Assembly (NCBI GenBank): GCA_902538855.1
Contig: CACBGS010000008.1
Coordinates: 1 to 47,552, forward strand
Direction of reading: 5' to 3'
DNA from: an uncultured Coxiella sp.
GTDB lineage: Bacteria > Pseudomonadota > Gammaproteobacteria > Comchoanobacterales > Comchoanobacteraceae
Length of the DNA stretch: 47,552 nt
This document shows, piece by piece, positions 8,910 through 17,812 of this stretch (its first letter is position 1; each line of letters opens with the position of its first letter). The notes beneath the pieces are model-generated. The model was not told the origin of the DNA and did no database searches. It saw only the letters and a program-made list of their open reading frames with translations. Both the position numbers and the translations under genes were made by a program.

Positions 8910-9473
8910 ATGCAACGATCAGAAATCATAAGTTATTTATATGGCTTGTTACTGCTAATTTTCATACTTGTCCTTAGCTCATCATGGTGCGCACCCTACT
9001 TTCTTGTTCAATTGGGCATAATCAAATACGACTTTCCTTTAGGGACAAAGCTAAAACCAGCAATAGTACTAAGCAATATCAGCCTCGATGGCTGGAAGGT
9101 AGCCTATTTAGCTAATGAAGAACCAGCACCAGAAGCAAAGCTTGATATTATCTCATCACAACTATCAGCCTTACATACCGAACAACAACCGGTTCACAGC
9201 ATTATATTAAACCACAAAAGTGATGAACAAAGTCCTTGGCCAACACAAATTATTCGTCAAGATAACTACGACACACTAAGCACACTAACTACAAATAATA
9301 AGCAAGCTTGTCGGTTCTTTATTATCAACCCCAAGCAACAAGCTATACTCTGCTATGCAGAAGAAGTAAAAGTAAAAGCACTTAGCAAAGATTTACGCCG
9401 CCTATTAAAAAAGAAAAAACATCAACAACAGACTGCACCCGCCGCTGTTAACCTTACATATACTGGCGCTTAG
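8910..9473 (+). CDS. SURF1-adjacent membrane-anchored protein, copy 2
   Basis: A 187-residue paralogue of the preceding gene. Both have an N-terminal membrane helix, a segment of the type L-SNISLDGWKVAYL (copy 1: LQNLKTKTWKIAYL), SPWPTQ/NQWPTQ, CRFFIINP/CRYFIIDP and a terminal DLRRLLKK/DLRKLLKN. The terminal SRIG of copy 1 is replaced here by a longer Lys/Gln-rich tail. AAGGAA lies 5 bases before the ATG. Located directly before ctaA, it is presumably also tied to oxidase assembly; its exact role is unknown. Confidence 0.75.
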   Translation: MQRSEIISYLYGLLLLIFILVLSSSWCAPYFLVQLGIIKYDFPLGTKLKPAIVLSNISLDGWKVAYLANEEPAPEAKLDIISSQLSALHTEQQPVHSIILNHKSDEQSPWPTQIIRQDNYDTLSTLTTNNKQACRFFIINPKQQAILCYAEEVKVKALSKDLRRLLKKKKHQQQTAPAAVNLTYTGA

Positions 9474-9476
9474 TTA

Positions 9477-10478
9477 ATGCAAAGCAAGCCAATAAAATCA
9501 ACACTATTACTTACCTGCCTAGCCATTTTTGTTGTTGGCTTAGGAGCCTATACTAGATTAAGTGACTCAGGACTTGGCTGCCCTGATTGGCCAGGCTGTT
9601 TTGGCAAATGGGTAGTAGATAATAACGCTACATCACCTGCATTATCTACACATGCGAGCTACAAAGCTTGGACAGAAATGATACATCGATATCTAGCAGG
9701 CATTCTCGGGCTTTTAGTTATCAGCCACTGCTACTTTTATAATCGCTACCAACACAGCCACAAAACCCTGTACTATCTTAACCTAGTACTTGCATGTCTT
9801 ATCATTATACAAGCCCTATTTGGCATGTGGACCGTCACCTGGAAACTACATCCTTTAGCCGTTATGCCACATCTACTTGGCGGTATGAGTATAACCTCTA
9901 TGTTATTTACATCTTATCTGATGAGCGCCCCTAACGCGAAACAACAACTACCACTACATATTATCTGGCTAATAAGAATAGCCACCTGCTCTATCTGCCT
10001 ACAAATCATATTAGGCGGCTGGACCAGCGCCAACTACGCGCAACTTATCTGTCCTGACTTCCCTACTTGCCAGGGATCTTGGCTACCTAAAATGCATTTT
10101 AGTGAAGCCTTTGGTATAGCACCCATTGGACCCAACTACGAAGGAGGACAGCTAAGCACTGCAGCCAGAACTGCCATTCACTATTCTCACAGACTAGGTG
10201 GATTACTCGCTTGTGTTATTTTCACCAGCCTTAGCCTCTGCTGTTATCAAGTACGTCACACTCTCTCTGCAAACTATTTAAAACAACTTATATATATAAT
10301 AATATTATTTACCGTACAAATCTCACTAGGCATTGCCAATATAATACTTGCATTACCCATGAGCATAGCGGTTATGCACAATATTTGCGCACTACTTTTA
10401 CTATTAACACTTATAAAACTTTGGCACATGTCAGTATATCATGCCCCTGAAAATATAACAGAACACGCCCATGCTTAA
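9477..10478 (+). CDS. ctaA: Heme A synthase (COX15/CtaA)
   Basis: Oxidises the C8 methyl of heme O to the formyl group of heme A in the inner membrane. The 333 residues form about eight membrane helices. The N-terminus has GAYTRLSDSGLGCPDWPGCF, the strongly conserved CtaA/COX15 signature, and the second half has a similar CPDFPTC loop. Paired heme-ligand His residues are present (for example MIHRYLAG and IHYSHRLGG). It starts 3 bases after the preceding stop and overlaps ctaB by 8 bases. It implies an aa3-type cytochrome c oxidase elsewhere in the genome. Confidence 0.95.
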   Translation: MQSKPIKSTLLLTCLAIFVVGLGAYTRLSDSGLGCPDWPGCFGKWVVDNNATSPALSTHASYKAWTEMIHRYLAGILGLLVISHCYFYNRYQHSHKTLYYLNLVLACLIIIQALFGMWTVTWKLHPLAVMPHLLGGMSITSMLFTSYLMSAPNAKQQLPLHIIWLIRIATCSICLQIILGGWTSANYAQLICPDFPTCQGSWLPKMHFSEAFGIAPIGPNYEGGQLSTAARTAIHYSHRLGGLLACVIFTSLSLCCYQVRHTLSANYLKQLIYIIILFTVQISLGIANIILALPMSIAVMHNICALLLLLTLIKLWHMSVYHAPENITEHAHA

Positions 10479-11352
10479 TACTGCAACTCTCAGGCAAACA
10501 CTGCATAAATTCAGCATACTAAGCAAAGCAAAAGTGGTTATCATGATGCTATTTGCCTCGCTAACAGGCATGTTAATAGCGCCCAAAAATCTACAACAAC
10601 CCAGTACCATGCTACTAGGCCTACTAGGCATTGGACTGCATGCAATTAGTAGCGCCACACTCAATCAATTATTTGAAAAAAATATAGATCAACAAATGCA
10701 GCGTACTCAGAAAAGACCACTTGCGTCCAAAACCATGAGCAAGCACAGTGCTAGCATCCTGGCACTAACAAGCTTTACTCTTGGCAGTATTATCCTATGG
10801 CAAGGCACAACACCCACAGCAACCTATCTCAGTATACTCACCACCCTTAGCTACGCCATTATCTACACCCGCATATTAAAACCTATAACCCCACAAAACA
10901 TAGTAATCGGTGGTCTTAGTGGCGCTATGCCACCACTACTAGGCTGGGCATGCCTACAACCTCAAATCCAAGTACAACCAATTATACTAGTTTTAATCAT
11001 CTTTGCCTGGACACCAGCACATTTTTGGCCATTGGCAATCCACAACCGCGAAGACTATCAGCGCGCAGCACTACCTATGCTACCCAACACCCACGGTGTT
11101 GATTTTACCACCCACTCTATACTTGCATACACTGTGTTGACCAGCGCCTGTAGTTTGCTACCCTTTTGTGTAGGACTATGCAGTTATTATTATCTCATAG
11201 CAGCCAACATACTCAATTTTCGTTTTATATATATGGCATACCAACTACACTGCACCAAACAACAACCCATTAAAGTATTTGCTTACAGCATAATGTATTT
11301 ATATATATTATTCGCATTTTTGATTGCCGATCATTATTACCTATCGCTATGA
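10471..11352 (+). CDS. ctaB: Protoheme IX farnesyltransferase (heme O synthase)
   Basis: A UbiA-family prenyltransferase that converts protoheme to heme O, the substrate of CtaA. The 293 residues have multiple membrane helices and the family motif NQLFEKNIDQQMQRTQKRPL near residues 65-84. A second conserved region reads WTPAHFWPLAIHNREDYQRA. It overlaps ctaA by 8 bases upstream and rsmJ by 4 bases (ATGA) downstream, so the three genes are translationally coupled. Confidence 0.95.
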   Translation: MLNTATLRQTLHKFSILSKAKVVIMMLFASLTGMLIAPKNLQQPSTMLLGLLGIGLHAISSATLNQLFEKNIDQQMQRTQKRPLASKTMSKHSASILALTSFTLGSIILWQGTTPTATYLSILTTLSYAIIYTRILKPITPQNIVIGGLSGAMPPLLGWACLQPQIQVQPIILVLIIFAWTPAHFWPLAIHNREDYQRAALPMLPNTHGVDFTTHSILAYTVLTSACSLLPFCVGLCSYYYLIAANILNFRFIYMAYQLHCTKQQPIKVFAYSIMYLYILFAFLIADHYYLSL

Positions 11353-12086
11353 ATATACAACTTATCAAAAGTAACGACTGTGACCAACATATTGCCAAGG
11401 AGCTAAAAAACAAACTCCCCACAGAGTATCACCAACAACTTATTATTCAGCTAAATAGTAAAGACATTCACATCAAAGCCCCTGAAAGCACTTTAGACAC
11501 ACTCACACTCAGTGTACTCGATGAAAAAGCAGAGCAACTCAGCCAATCCATTAATGCGCAACAACCATTACTCAAGGCATTGGGCAAAGATATACTAAAA
11601 CGCAAGTCACATATTATTGATGCAACAGCTGGTTTTGGCCATGATAGCTTTATTATGTGTCGCTATGGCTTAGAAGTAACCAGTATCGAGCAAGACCCAG
11701 TAGTCTATGCAGTCTTAGACGCACTGAAAAACATGCTACTTAAAAAATACCCACAACTTCATTGGCAAGTGCTACATGGTGATAGCATTCATTGGCTAGA
11801 GCATATAAGTCAGCACAAACAAGTAGATGCTATATATTTAGATCCATTCTTTATAAAAAAAGCCAAAGCACTACCTAAAAACCGTATGCAATGGCTACAA
11901 CAGCTGGCTGCACAAGAAGCACCCTCAGCAGAAACACTATTCAACCATGCCATGAGCACTAATATTGCTAAAATCATTGTCAAACGAGACTTAAAAGCAG
12001 CCTATATTTGCAATCAACTACCCAATGCCGGCTCAATCACGCAAAAAACCAGTCGTTTCGACTGTTACTTCAGGCCTAAGACCTAA
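11349..12086 (+). CDS. rsmJ: 16S rRNA (guanine-1516-N2)-methyltransferase RsmJ
   Basis: An S-adenosylmethionine-dependent methyltransferase of 245 residues. DATAGFGHDSF is the SAM-binding glycine loop (family: DATAGLGRDAF), VTSIEQDPV is the acidic loop after strand 2, and AIYLDPFF is the catalytic region (family: YLDPMFP). RsmJ is characteristic of Gammaproteobacteria and modifies G1516 of 16S rRNA. It terminates the heme A operon, overlapping ctaB by 4 bases. Its 3' end overlaps the convergent birA by 54 bases. Confidence 0.92.
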   Translation: MNIQLIKSNDCDQHIAKELKNKLPTEYHQQLIIQLNSKDIHIKAPESTLDTLTLSVLDEKAEQLSQSINAQQPLLKALGKDILKRKSHIIDATAGFGHDSFIMCRYGLEVTSIEQDPVVYAVLDALKNMLLKKYPQLHWQVLHGDSIHWLEHISQHKQVDAIYLDPFFIKKAKALPKNRMQWLQQLAAQEAPSAETLFNHAMSTNIAKIIVKRDLKAAYICNQLPNAGSITQKTSRFDCYFRPKT

Positions 12087-12851
12087 AGTCAACTGAGTAA
12101 AAGCCTGTTCTATAGCAGCAACCACCATAATAAGCAAAGTGGCTCTATCCTGTAGTTGCGCGCTAGCCTGGTATAGCGACGTCCAAGGCTGTTCATCTAC
12201 AATAACAGGACTATTTACATTCAAACCAACTCCCACCACCACCAATTGTCTATCTGCTTGTGTAGAGCATTCTACCAGAATACCCGCCAGCTTACGCCCA
12301 GCAATAAAAATATCATTTGGCTGTTTAAAGCTAAAATCCAACTGTGGATACGCCTGCTGTAATTGCTTATATAAACATGTACCTACCAATACTGAAAAAC
12401 CACTCCAATCATAACGCTGCTCAAAACATCGTGCATAAGATAATAATACATTACTAGCATAAGCCGCATGCCACTGCCTGGCATACTGCCCTCTACCATG
12501 TGTTTGATACTCAGCAATTACCAATTGTGCTCTTGCAGCTATTCTAGGACCTTGTAAAGCATAGCTATTGGTTGATGCTAAAATCATAAAGTAATAAATA
12601 TCTAAATGTGATAATTTTTCTTGTAAACCTTGGTAGTGCATAGGCACTAATTTATAGGGAAAAGTAAATAGTTCCGGCTCTTGCGTCGACACACAATCAA
12701 CGCCAAGTCTAGACAAATATGTACAAATAACATCTAACTGAGTATCTTGAATATTACAAAGCGCACACAAATCGGACTTAGTCCAAGTCAACCGATATTC
12801 AGACAACTGGCATAAGCGCATAAATATAATAAAATCAAAACAAGCAAACAC
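12033..12851 (-). CDS. birA: Biotin--[acetyl-CoA-carboxylase] ligase BirA
   Basis: Attaches biotin to the biotin carboxyl carrier protein through biotinyl-AMP. Visible are EYQTHGRGQYARQWH (the GRGRxGRxW biotinyl-AMP loop), KQPNDIFIAGRKLAGILVE (family KWPNDI...KxGGIL) and VVGVGLNVN. The N-terminal 60-80 residues are compatible with a divergent winged-helix domain, so it could also repress biotin genes, though that region is poorly conserved. The frame opens with GTG at 12851, with AGG 9 bases upstream; an in-frame ATG at 12821 is an alternative start. It overlaps the convergent rsmJ by 54 bases. Confidence 0.9.
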   Translation of the reverse strand: MFACFDFIIFMRLCQLSEYRLTWTKSDLCALCNIQDTQLDVICTYLSRLGVDCVSTQEPELFTFPYKLVPMHYQGLQEKLSHLDIYYFMILASTNSYALQGPRIAARAQLVIAEYQTHGRGQYARQWHAAYASNVLLSYARCFEQRYDWSGFSVLVGTCLYKQLQQAYPQLDFSFKQPNDIFIAGRKLAGILVECSTQADRQLVVVGVGLNVNSPVIVDEQPWTSLYQASAQLQDRATLLIMVVAAIEQAFTQLTLGLRPEVTVETTGFLRD

Positions 12852-12934
12852 TGCTTAGAACCTAACAAAAATATTGCATTATAACCGAAGCAGCTCTACA
12901 AGTACAAAGCTATAATATTTATAGCGAATAAACG

Positions 12935-12960
12935 TTGACAGCAAAGCCAATATTTAATAG
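12935..12960 (+). promoter_or_regulatory. Weak candidate promoter for the 988-residue unknown gene
   Basis: TTGACA at 12935-12940 is a perfect -35 hexamer. The best -10 I can pair with it is TAATAG at 12955-12960, with an unusually short 14-base spacer. A similar TTGACA...TAATAG pair precedes the unknown gene at 40572. Alternatively the -35 belongs to a different -10 or is fortuitous. Confidence 0.2.
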
Positions 12961-12981
12961 CGTATGGTTATATACTATAAA

Positions 12982-12986
12982 CGGAG
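12982..12986 (+). promoter_or_regulatory. Shine-Dalgarno site that decides the start at GTG 12994
   Basis: CGGAG lies 7 bases before an in-frame GTG at 12994. The upstream in-frame ATG at 12964 has no such site. The site sits inside the longer reading frame, which argues that translation begins at the GTG. Confidence 0.5.
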
Positions 12987-12993
12987 TATCCTT

Positions 12994-15960
12994 GTGCCAA
13001 ACGCTGAAATCAACGCACTAGTAGAACAACTAAAAACCTCTCACAAGTCTTTCAGCGAAACATGCACTACTCTTGAACTTGACCTAACAAAATTAAATAT
13101 CAGTACACTAGAAAAAATCAAAGAAAATGTTGATCTCGAAGCCGATAAAACCACAGGGTATATGCTAAGAAACGAGATCTATATTTATGGACTTGACCTA
13201 ATTGAAAAATTAAACAAAATGACAGAATTATTAGCTAGCAGAACCATAACTAACGCTAAGCTAGGCGAAATAAAAGAAAAAGATCTAGCAGCAAACATTC
13301 AAAAAATAAGCACCCTAATTAACAAAGAGTTTGATGTACTATTAACCTATAAAAAGGATAGCAGCAACGATAAAAAACAAGAACAATTTAGAAGCTGTAT
13401 TTTCAAACTAAGTATATATATTAGTATATTAACAACAAAAAGTGATATCAAAGACACGCTACTAAAAGACTTCAACTACTTAAGTGATAACATGGATTTG
13501 CCTGAAGATTATAGCAAAATCAGCAACCACTTTTCTCTAAATGAATACCGCGAAGAACTTAACAAGCTGACAAGTACAGTGCCAGAAACGCTTACAAAAA
13601 CAATGTATAGTACTATTTGCTCGCTCATATGTTTTCAATTTAAACTAATTAATTATAGTTGCAATATAAAACTAGATTTTACCTATGAAAGCAGCCATGG
13701 CCATTATTACCCAAAACTACATGAGCTATTATCAAAAGAACTCAACAGCATAAAAATAAAGTCATTAGATGCAAACATGGCAAATCGCATCTACCTAGAA
13801 CACATACTAAATATCTACAGATCTATACCCATCATGGAAGATCCAAACAGCCTAGATTTTAAGTATAAACAGAAAGAAATGAATTCTATCAGCACTTTCT
13901 CACCCCGAATAAAAGATACTAAAGGCAAGAACATTTGGTTTAGTGCCTGCGAAAAAATAGTGAAGCAAATAAAAAAACTAGACGTTAGTAGCATAGCACC
14001 CGATACAAAAAGAGAAATAATAGACATTGTACTACGTATGTTCCCTGAGTTTAATAACTCTGCTGCAAGAGCCCTCTCTATAGATATAGAATATTGCCGT
14101 CCTGGGGATGAATACTATGATGCACAATGGTGGAGTAGACTCGTTGCAAATAGAATACAATCAGGCCCATATAATCAAATACATTATTATGTAGACCACG
14201 CAAAAGAGCGGGTTGCAGCATTCAAAAGCAGTATACACGAAAAAGAGAAAAACAGTGATAACCCAATCTATAACATGGCAACAAAACAAGAAGCCAGCCT
14301 TAATGAGTTCGAAAATAAACTGATTAACTATAACTTATTTGGACCAAAAGCAAGAGAGTATAAAACAAAAGTAAGAAATATAACTTTCACAGTCGCGCTA
14401 AGCACACCCGGAACCGATAGATGGACCACTGAGCAAGGTATAAAGAATACCAGAAATGATCATCTCAAAGACGTATACATAGTACAGTTAGATCCAAACA
14501 TCTGCTTTTCTGTCAATACAGACAATACCTACGTTACCCAGGAGTGTAAAGCTGAGTTAATTACCAGTAACGCAATATGGCAGAACAATATCTTCCAGAG
14601 CCGAGCTATCAGTACACCAGAACACCCATTAGAGCAACAGGTATTAAGACATACCGCAGTTATGATTCCAGACAGTGAACATATGTCTCCAGAAAATCAA
14701 ACAGCCTTAGCAACAACAGAACTAAATTATTTACCAGCAGCAATCAAAAAAGATATTAAAAGATTCTACAATGAAAATAATAGAGGCATTGGATTAGCTA
14801 ATAACCTAGATCTAGATAAAGGACATCATGCAAGAGTATACGAATCCATGCAACCAGCAAGTGAGCAAAGCAATATAGCAAGAGAAATTCATGATTCATC
14901 AGATAAAGTAGGTGATGATGATGCCCTTAAAAAAATAGAATCAAGTATTATTGAACAAATGCATAAAGAAAGAGAAGAATTACATGATGATATTAAAACA
15001 TTGGTTAACACAACAGACTCCATATCAAAATCAGAAGCGATCACAACTCTAATCAAGAGATTTCATCAATATGAAAATAATAAAACACAAAAAAATCACA
15101 ATTTAACTATCCTAAAAAGAGGTAAAACACAACGTTATCTACACACCTTATTTGTCGGAGCAGCACATACCGACCTATTTTTCAAGTTTACTGACTTTTT
15201 AGTTGCAAATAAACTCTTTGAAAGAATTGCACAACCAACAGCAAAGCGCAGCAACATAAAGGAATTACAACAAGATTTTGCCTTGGTACGCATATTTGCA
15301 GCATTTGAACACCACGGAGAACCTGAAAATAAGTTTTATACAGAATATTGTGAAGCATTTAAACAAAACAACTGGTTATTATTTAGCAGAAAAGATGCAG
15401 AGCCCAGTTTAGTAATACAGCGCCGACAAAGCCTATTTTTTATATGCGATGTAATAGACCAATTTTTCACCAATAACTATTATGCTCACTTGGATGAAAA
15501 AAAAGAGGGTGATAAAGAAGAATTATATGAAAAAATAAAAGCAGAAGAATCAAGCACAATACAAGGGATAGGACTTAATACTGATGAATTAAGAAGCCTA
15601 CTAAGCACACTTAGCCACCTAGTAAGCTCCTTAATAAGCCTACAAGCATTTTTTCCTAATCTAGACTTACAAGAATGCATAGACAGAGCAGAAAGCACCA
15701 TAAATACACTAACCATTGGTAACATTCTAAAGCCATTTGGCCATATAAACATGAGCAACAACCACTATTTATTTCAAGATAGTTATAATAGCAGCAAAAG
15801 AACCATACTAGATCGTAGAGATGGTGAGCCAAGAGTACCCGATATGCCAATTTACAGAGCTTTATTACATTTAATACATTGCACCATTGGTGAAAACCGT
15901 ACTGCAGAGCTGCTAGCTAAATGTTGTGCATGTCATACTACCAGCATAGTTGAGCCATAA
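12994..15960 (+). CDS. Large protein of unknown function, effector-like (988 aa)
   Basis: I do not recognise this protein. It has 988 residues from the GTG at 12994 (998 if from the ATG at 12964). It has no signal peptide, no clear membrane segment and no catalytic motif I can name. It is mostly hydrophilic and helix-prone, with charged heptad-like stretches near residues 1-130 and 640-720. Aromatic-rich patches include DAQWWSRLVANRIQSGPY near residue 375. The last 20 residues are Cys-rich (KCCACH). It stands alone between convergent birA/etfA neighbours, with its own upstream region, and ends 7 bases from etfA. Large, solitary, A-rich genes without homologues in bacteria carrying nucleotide transporters are often secretion-system effectors; that is inference only. 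Confidence 0.85.
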   Translation: MPNAEINALVEQLKTSHKSFSETCTTLELDLTKLNISTLEKIKENVDLEADKTTGYMLRNEIYIYGLDLIEKLNKMTELLASRTITNAKLGEIKEKDLAANIQKISTLINKEFDVLLTYKKDSSNDKKQEQFRSCIFKLSIYISILTTKSDIKDTLLKDFNYLSDNMDLPEDYSKISNHFSLNEYREELNKLTSTVPETLTKTMYSTICSLICFQFKLINYSCNIKLDFTYESSHGHYYPKLHELLSKELNSIKIKSLDANMANRIYLEHILNIYRSIPIMEDPNSLDFKYKQKEMNSISTFSPRIKDTKGKNIWFSACEKIVKQIKKLDVSSIAPDTKREIIDIVLRMFPEFNNSAARALSIDIEYCRPGDEYYDAQWWSRLVANRIQSGPYNQIHYYVDHAKERVAAFKSSIHEKEKNSDNPIYNMATKQEASLNEFENKLINYNLFGPKAREYKTKVRNITFTVALSTPGTDRWTTEQGIKNTRNDHLKDVYIVQLDPNICFSVNTDNTYVTQECKAELITSNAIWQNNIFQSRAISTPEHPLEQQVLRHTAVMIPDSEHMSPENQTALATTELNYLPAAIKKDIKRFYNENNRGIGLANNLDLDKGHHARVYESMQPASEQSNIAREIHDSSDKVGDDDALKKIESSIIEQMHKEREELHDDIKTLVNTTDSISKSEAITTLIKRFHQYENNKTQKNHNLTILKRGKTQRYLHTLFVGAAHTDLFFKFTDFLVANKLFERIAQPTAKRSNIKELQQDFALVRIFAAFEHHGEPENKFYTEYCEAFKQNNWLLFSRKDAEPSLVIQRRQSLFFICDVIDQFFTNNYYAHLDEKKEGDKEELYEKIKAEESSTIQGIGLNTDELRSLLSTLSHLVSSLISLQAFFPNLDLQECIDRAESTINTLTIGNILKPFGHINMSNNHYLFQDSYNSSKRTILDRRDGEPRVPDMPIYRALLHLIHCTIGENRTAELLAKCCACHTTSIVEP

Positions 15961-15967
15961 ACTCAAA

Positions 15968-16912
15968 TCATGACTTTTCTTGAAGATATTTCTTTAATTT
16001 AGGGAGAACTTCAAACAAATCCCCGACTATGCCATAATCTGCAATCTGAAAAATAGGAGCGTCAGGATCTTTATTTATAGCAATAATAATCTGACTATCT
16101 TTCATCCCAGCTAAATGCTGAATAGCACCTGAAATACCAACAGCTATATAAATATTAGGCGCAATAATTTTCCCAGTCTGCCCTACTTGGTAATCGTTAG
16201 GCACAAAGCCCGCATCCACAGCCGCACGAGAGGCACCTACTGCAGCACCTAATACATCTGCTAACTGCTCTATTTCCGCAAATGCTTGTTTACTACCTAA
16301 ACCACGACCACCAGATACCACTATCTTACTTGAGAGTAAATCTGGCTTATCAGATGCCTTAGCACTAAGCTTGATAAAACGTGTGCTTAACACAGGCGTT
16401 ATTGCATCACTTTTTTTCTCTAATACTGCTACTTTAGAAGACCATTCACATGGACGAAAAGAAGCCGTCCTAATAGATAATAAGTCCTGCTTTTGCTCAG
16501 TTCGCACAGTAGTAATAGCATTACCTGCATAAATAGGACGCTTAAATGTAAACTGATCTACTATCGCACAAATATCAGTGATAGGACTGATATCACATCG
16601 TGCTGCCAATCTTGGTAAAATATTTTTAGTAGTTGTATTAGACGCAAAAACCAATCTATCATATTGAGCAAACTGTGTTGCCAAACAAGGACTAACCATC
16701 TCAGCCAACATATGCACAAAACTAGGATTATCCCAATAGATAACCTGGGTACAACCAGGTAAGCTTCTGGCTTTTTCAACAACTTTTTCTGCTTTATGAC
16801 CCATCACCAACACATGATATTCTTGGGTTATTTGCCTAATAGCACTCACTACCTGCAAATTCTGCTCATGCAAGCTATTTTGGTCATGGGTGGCAATAAG
16901 TAAATAACGCAT
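15968..16912 (-). CDS. etfA: Electron transfer flavoprotein alpha subunit
   Basis: The large ETF subunit (314 residues) carries the redox FAD. The C-terminal FAD domain is clear: VVSGGRGLGSKQAF, then GASRAAVDAGFVPNDYQVGQTGKIIAPNIY split across the conserved FAD loop, and AINKDPDAPIFQIADYGIVGD. It receives electrons from acyl-CoA and related dehydrogenases and passes them to ETF:ubiquinone oxidoreductase, encoded divergently at 17813. The start overlaps the etfB stop by one base, so the two subunits are coupled. Confidence 0.96.
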   Translation of the reverse strand: MRYLLIATHDQNSLHEQNLQVVSAIRQITQEYHVLVMGHKAEKVVEKARSLPGCTQVIYWDNPSFVHMLAEMVSPCLATQFAQYDRLVFASNTTTKNILPRLAARCDISPITDICAIVDQFTFKRPIYAGNAITTVRTEQKQDLLSIRTASFRPCEWSSKVAVLEKKSDAITPVLSTRFIKLSAKASDKPDLLSSKIVVSGGRGLGSKQAFAEIEQLADVLGAAVGASRAAVDAGFVPNDYQVGQTGKIIAPNIYIAVGISGAIQHLAGMKDSQIIIAINKDPDAPIFQIADYGIVGDLFEVLPKLKKYLQEKS

Positions 16913-17664
16913 TATAACACCCCATCTTTTGCTATTTTATCTATAAAGGTATCTATATCATCAAAAATAACACCTTGTTTTCTAACCTCTGGAGCAGCAA
17001 CATGAGTAATTTTAAGCTTAGCGCTGAGACCAGGACAGTAATCCTCAAGCAACAAGGTATCCAGCGGTTTTTGTTTTGCTTTTAATATATTAGGCAATGC
17101 TACATATCTAGGAGTATTTAAACGAAGATCTGTAGTTATAACACAAGGTTTACTAACACTAATCGTCTCCAAACCACCATCTATTTCCCGTGTAACTTCA
17201 AAATTATCATGATCAAGTTTTATAGCCGATGCAAAGGTTGCTTGTGGCCACTGCAATAATTCAGCAAGCATTTGTCCTGTTTGATTACAATCATCATCTA
17301 TAGCCTGTTTACCCATTACAATCAAATCAGGACTATACTCTTGAGCATATTTATGTAAAATCTTAGCCACCATTAGTGGCTCAAGACTTGCCATATCATC
17401 TGTTTTTAGCAATACAGCTTTATCAGCCCCCATAGCTAAACCTTGTCTGAGTATATCTACTGATTGCGCAAGACCAATCGTCACAATAGTAATTTCACTC
17501 ACCTGTGTTGTTTCACGTAGTTGTAATGCAGCCTCAATAGCAATTTCATCAAAAGGATTTGTAGACATTTTTACATTATCCATTTCAACACCACTACCAT
17601 CAGGCTTAACCTGAATTTGCACATTATAGTCAATAACACGCTTTATCGGTACTAAGATTTTCAT
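16912..17664 (-). CDS. etfB: Electron transfer flavoprotein beta subunit
   Basis: The small ETF subunit, 250 residues, beginning MKILVPIKRVIDYN. The AMP-binding and interface signature GKQAIDDDCNQTGQM is present. The frame extends upstream to a TTG at 17694. I place the start at ATG 17664 because GGAGGAAG lies directly before it, the family length is then matched, and a TATAAT would otherwise lie inside the gene. No acyl-CoA dehydrogenase gene is visible nearby, so the electron donor is encoded elsewhere. Confidence 0.96.
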   Translation of the reverse strand: MKILVPIKRVIDYNVQIQVKPDGSGVEMDNVKMSTNPFDEIAIEAALQLRETTQVSEITIVTIGLAQSVDILRQGLAMGADKAVLLKTDDMASLEPLMVAKILHKYAQEYSPDLIVMGKQAIDDDCNQTGQMLAELLQWPQATFASAIKLDHDNFEVTREIDGGLETISVSKPCVITTDLRLNTPRYVALPNILKAKQKPLDTLLLEDYCPGLSAKLKITHVAAPEVRKQGVIFDDIDTFIDKIAKDGVL

Positions 17665-17680
17665 AACTTCCTCCATTAAT

Positions 17681-17689
17681 ATTATAGCA
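17681..17689 (-). promoter_or_regulatory. Extended -10 promoter candidate for etfBA
   Basis: On the reverse strand TGCTATAAT is a perfect -10 preceded by the extended TGN element. No good -35 hexamer is seen at 16-18 bases. The predicted start of transcription is near 17674, only about ten bases before the etfB ATG, so the ribosome binding site would be at the extreme 5' end of the mRNA. Confidence 0.4.
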
Positions 17690-17759
17690 AACAATGCTCT
17701 ACTTCACACAGAATTTAGCAATAGATCACAACAAAGCACTTAGCAAAACAAATAATAGC

Positions 17760-17788
17760 TTGACGCTTAAAACCCAGCACCCTAGAAT
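17760..17788 (+). promoter_or_regulatory. Sigma-70-type promoter candidate for ETF-QO and gpsA
   Basis: TTGACG at 17760-17765 and TAGAAT at 17783-17788 are separated by exactly 17 bases, close to consensus. Transcription would start about 17795, a short leader before the ATG at 17813. With the etfBA promoter on the other strand this forms a divergent control region for the ETF pathway. Confidence 0.5.
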
Positions 17789-17812
17789 AAATGAGGTGTT
17801 TATTATTAGATT

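Noticed and set aside
12139-12414. Open frame on the + strand inside birA
   Set aside because: It lies wholly within the well-supported reverse-strand birA gene and its translation shows no domain; it is a shadow frame.
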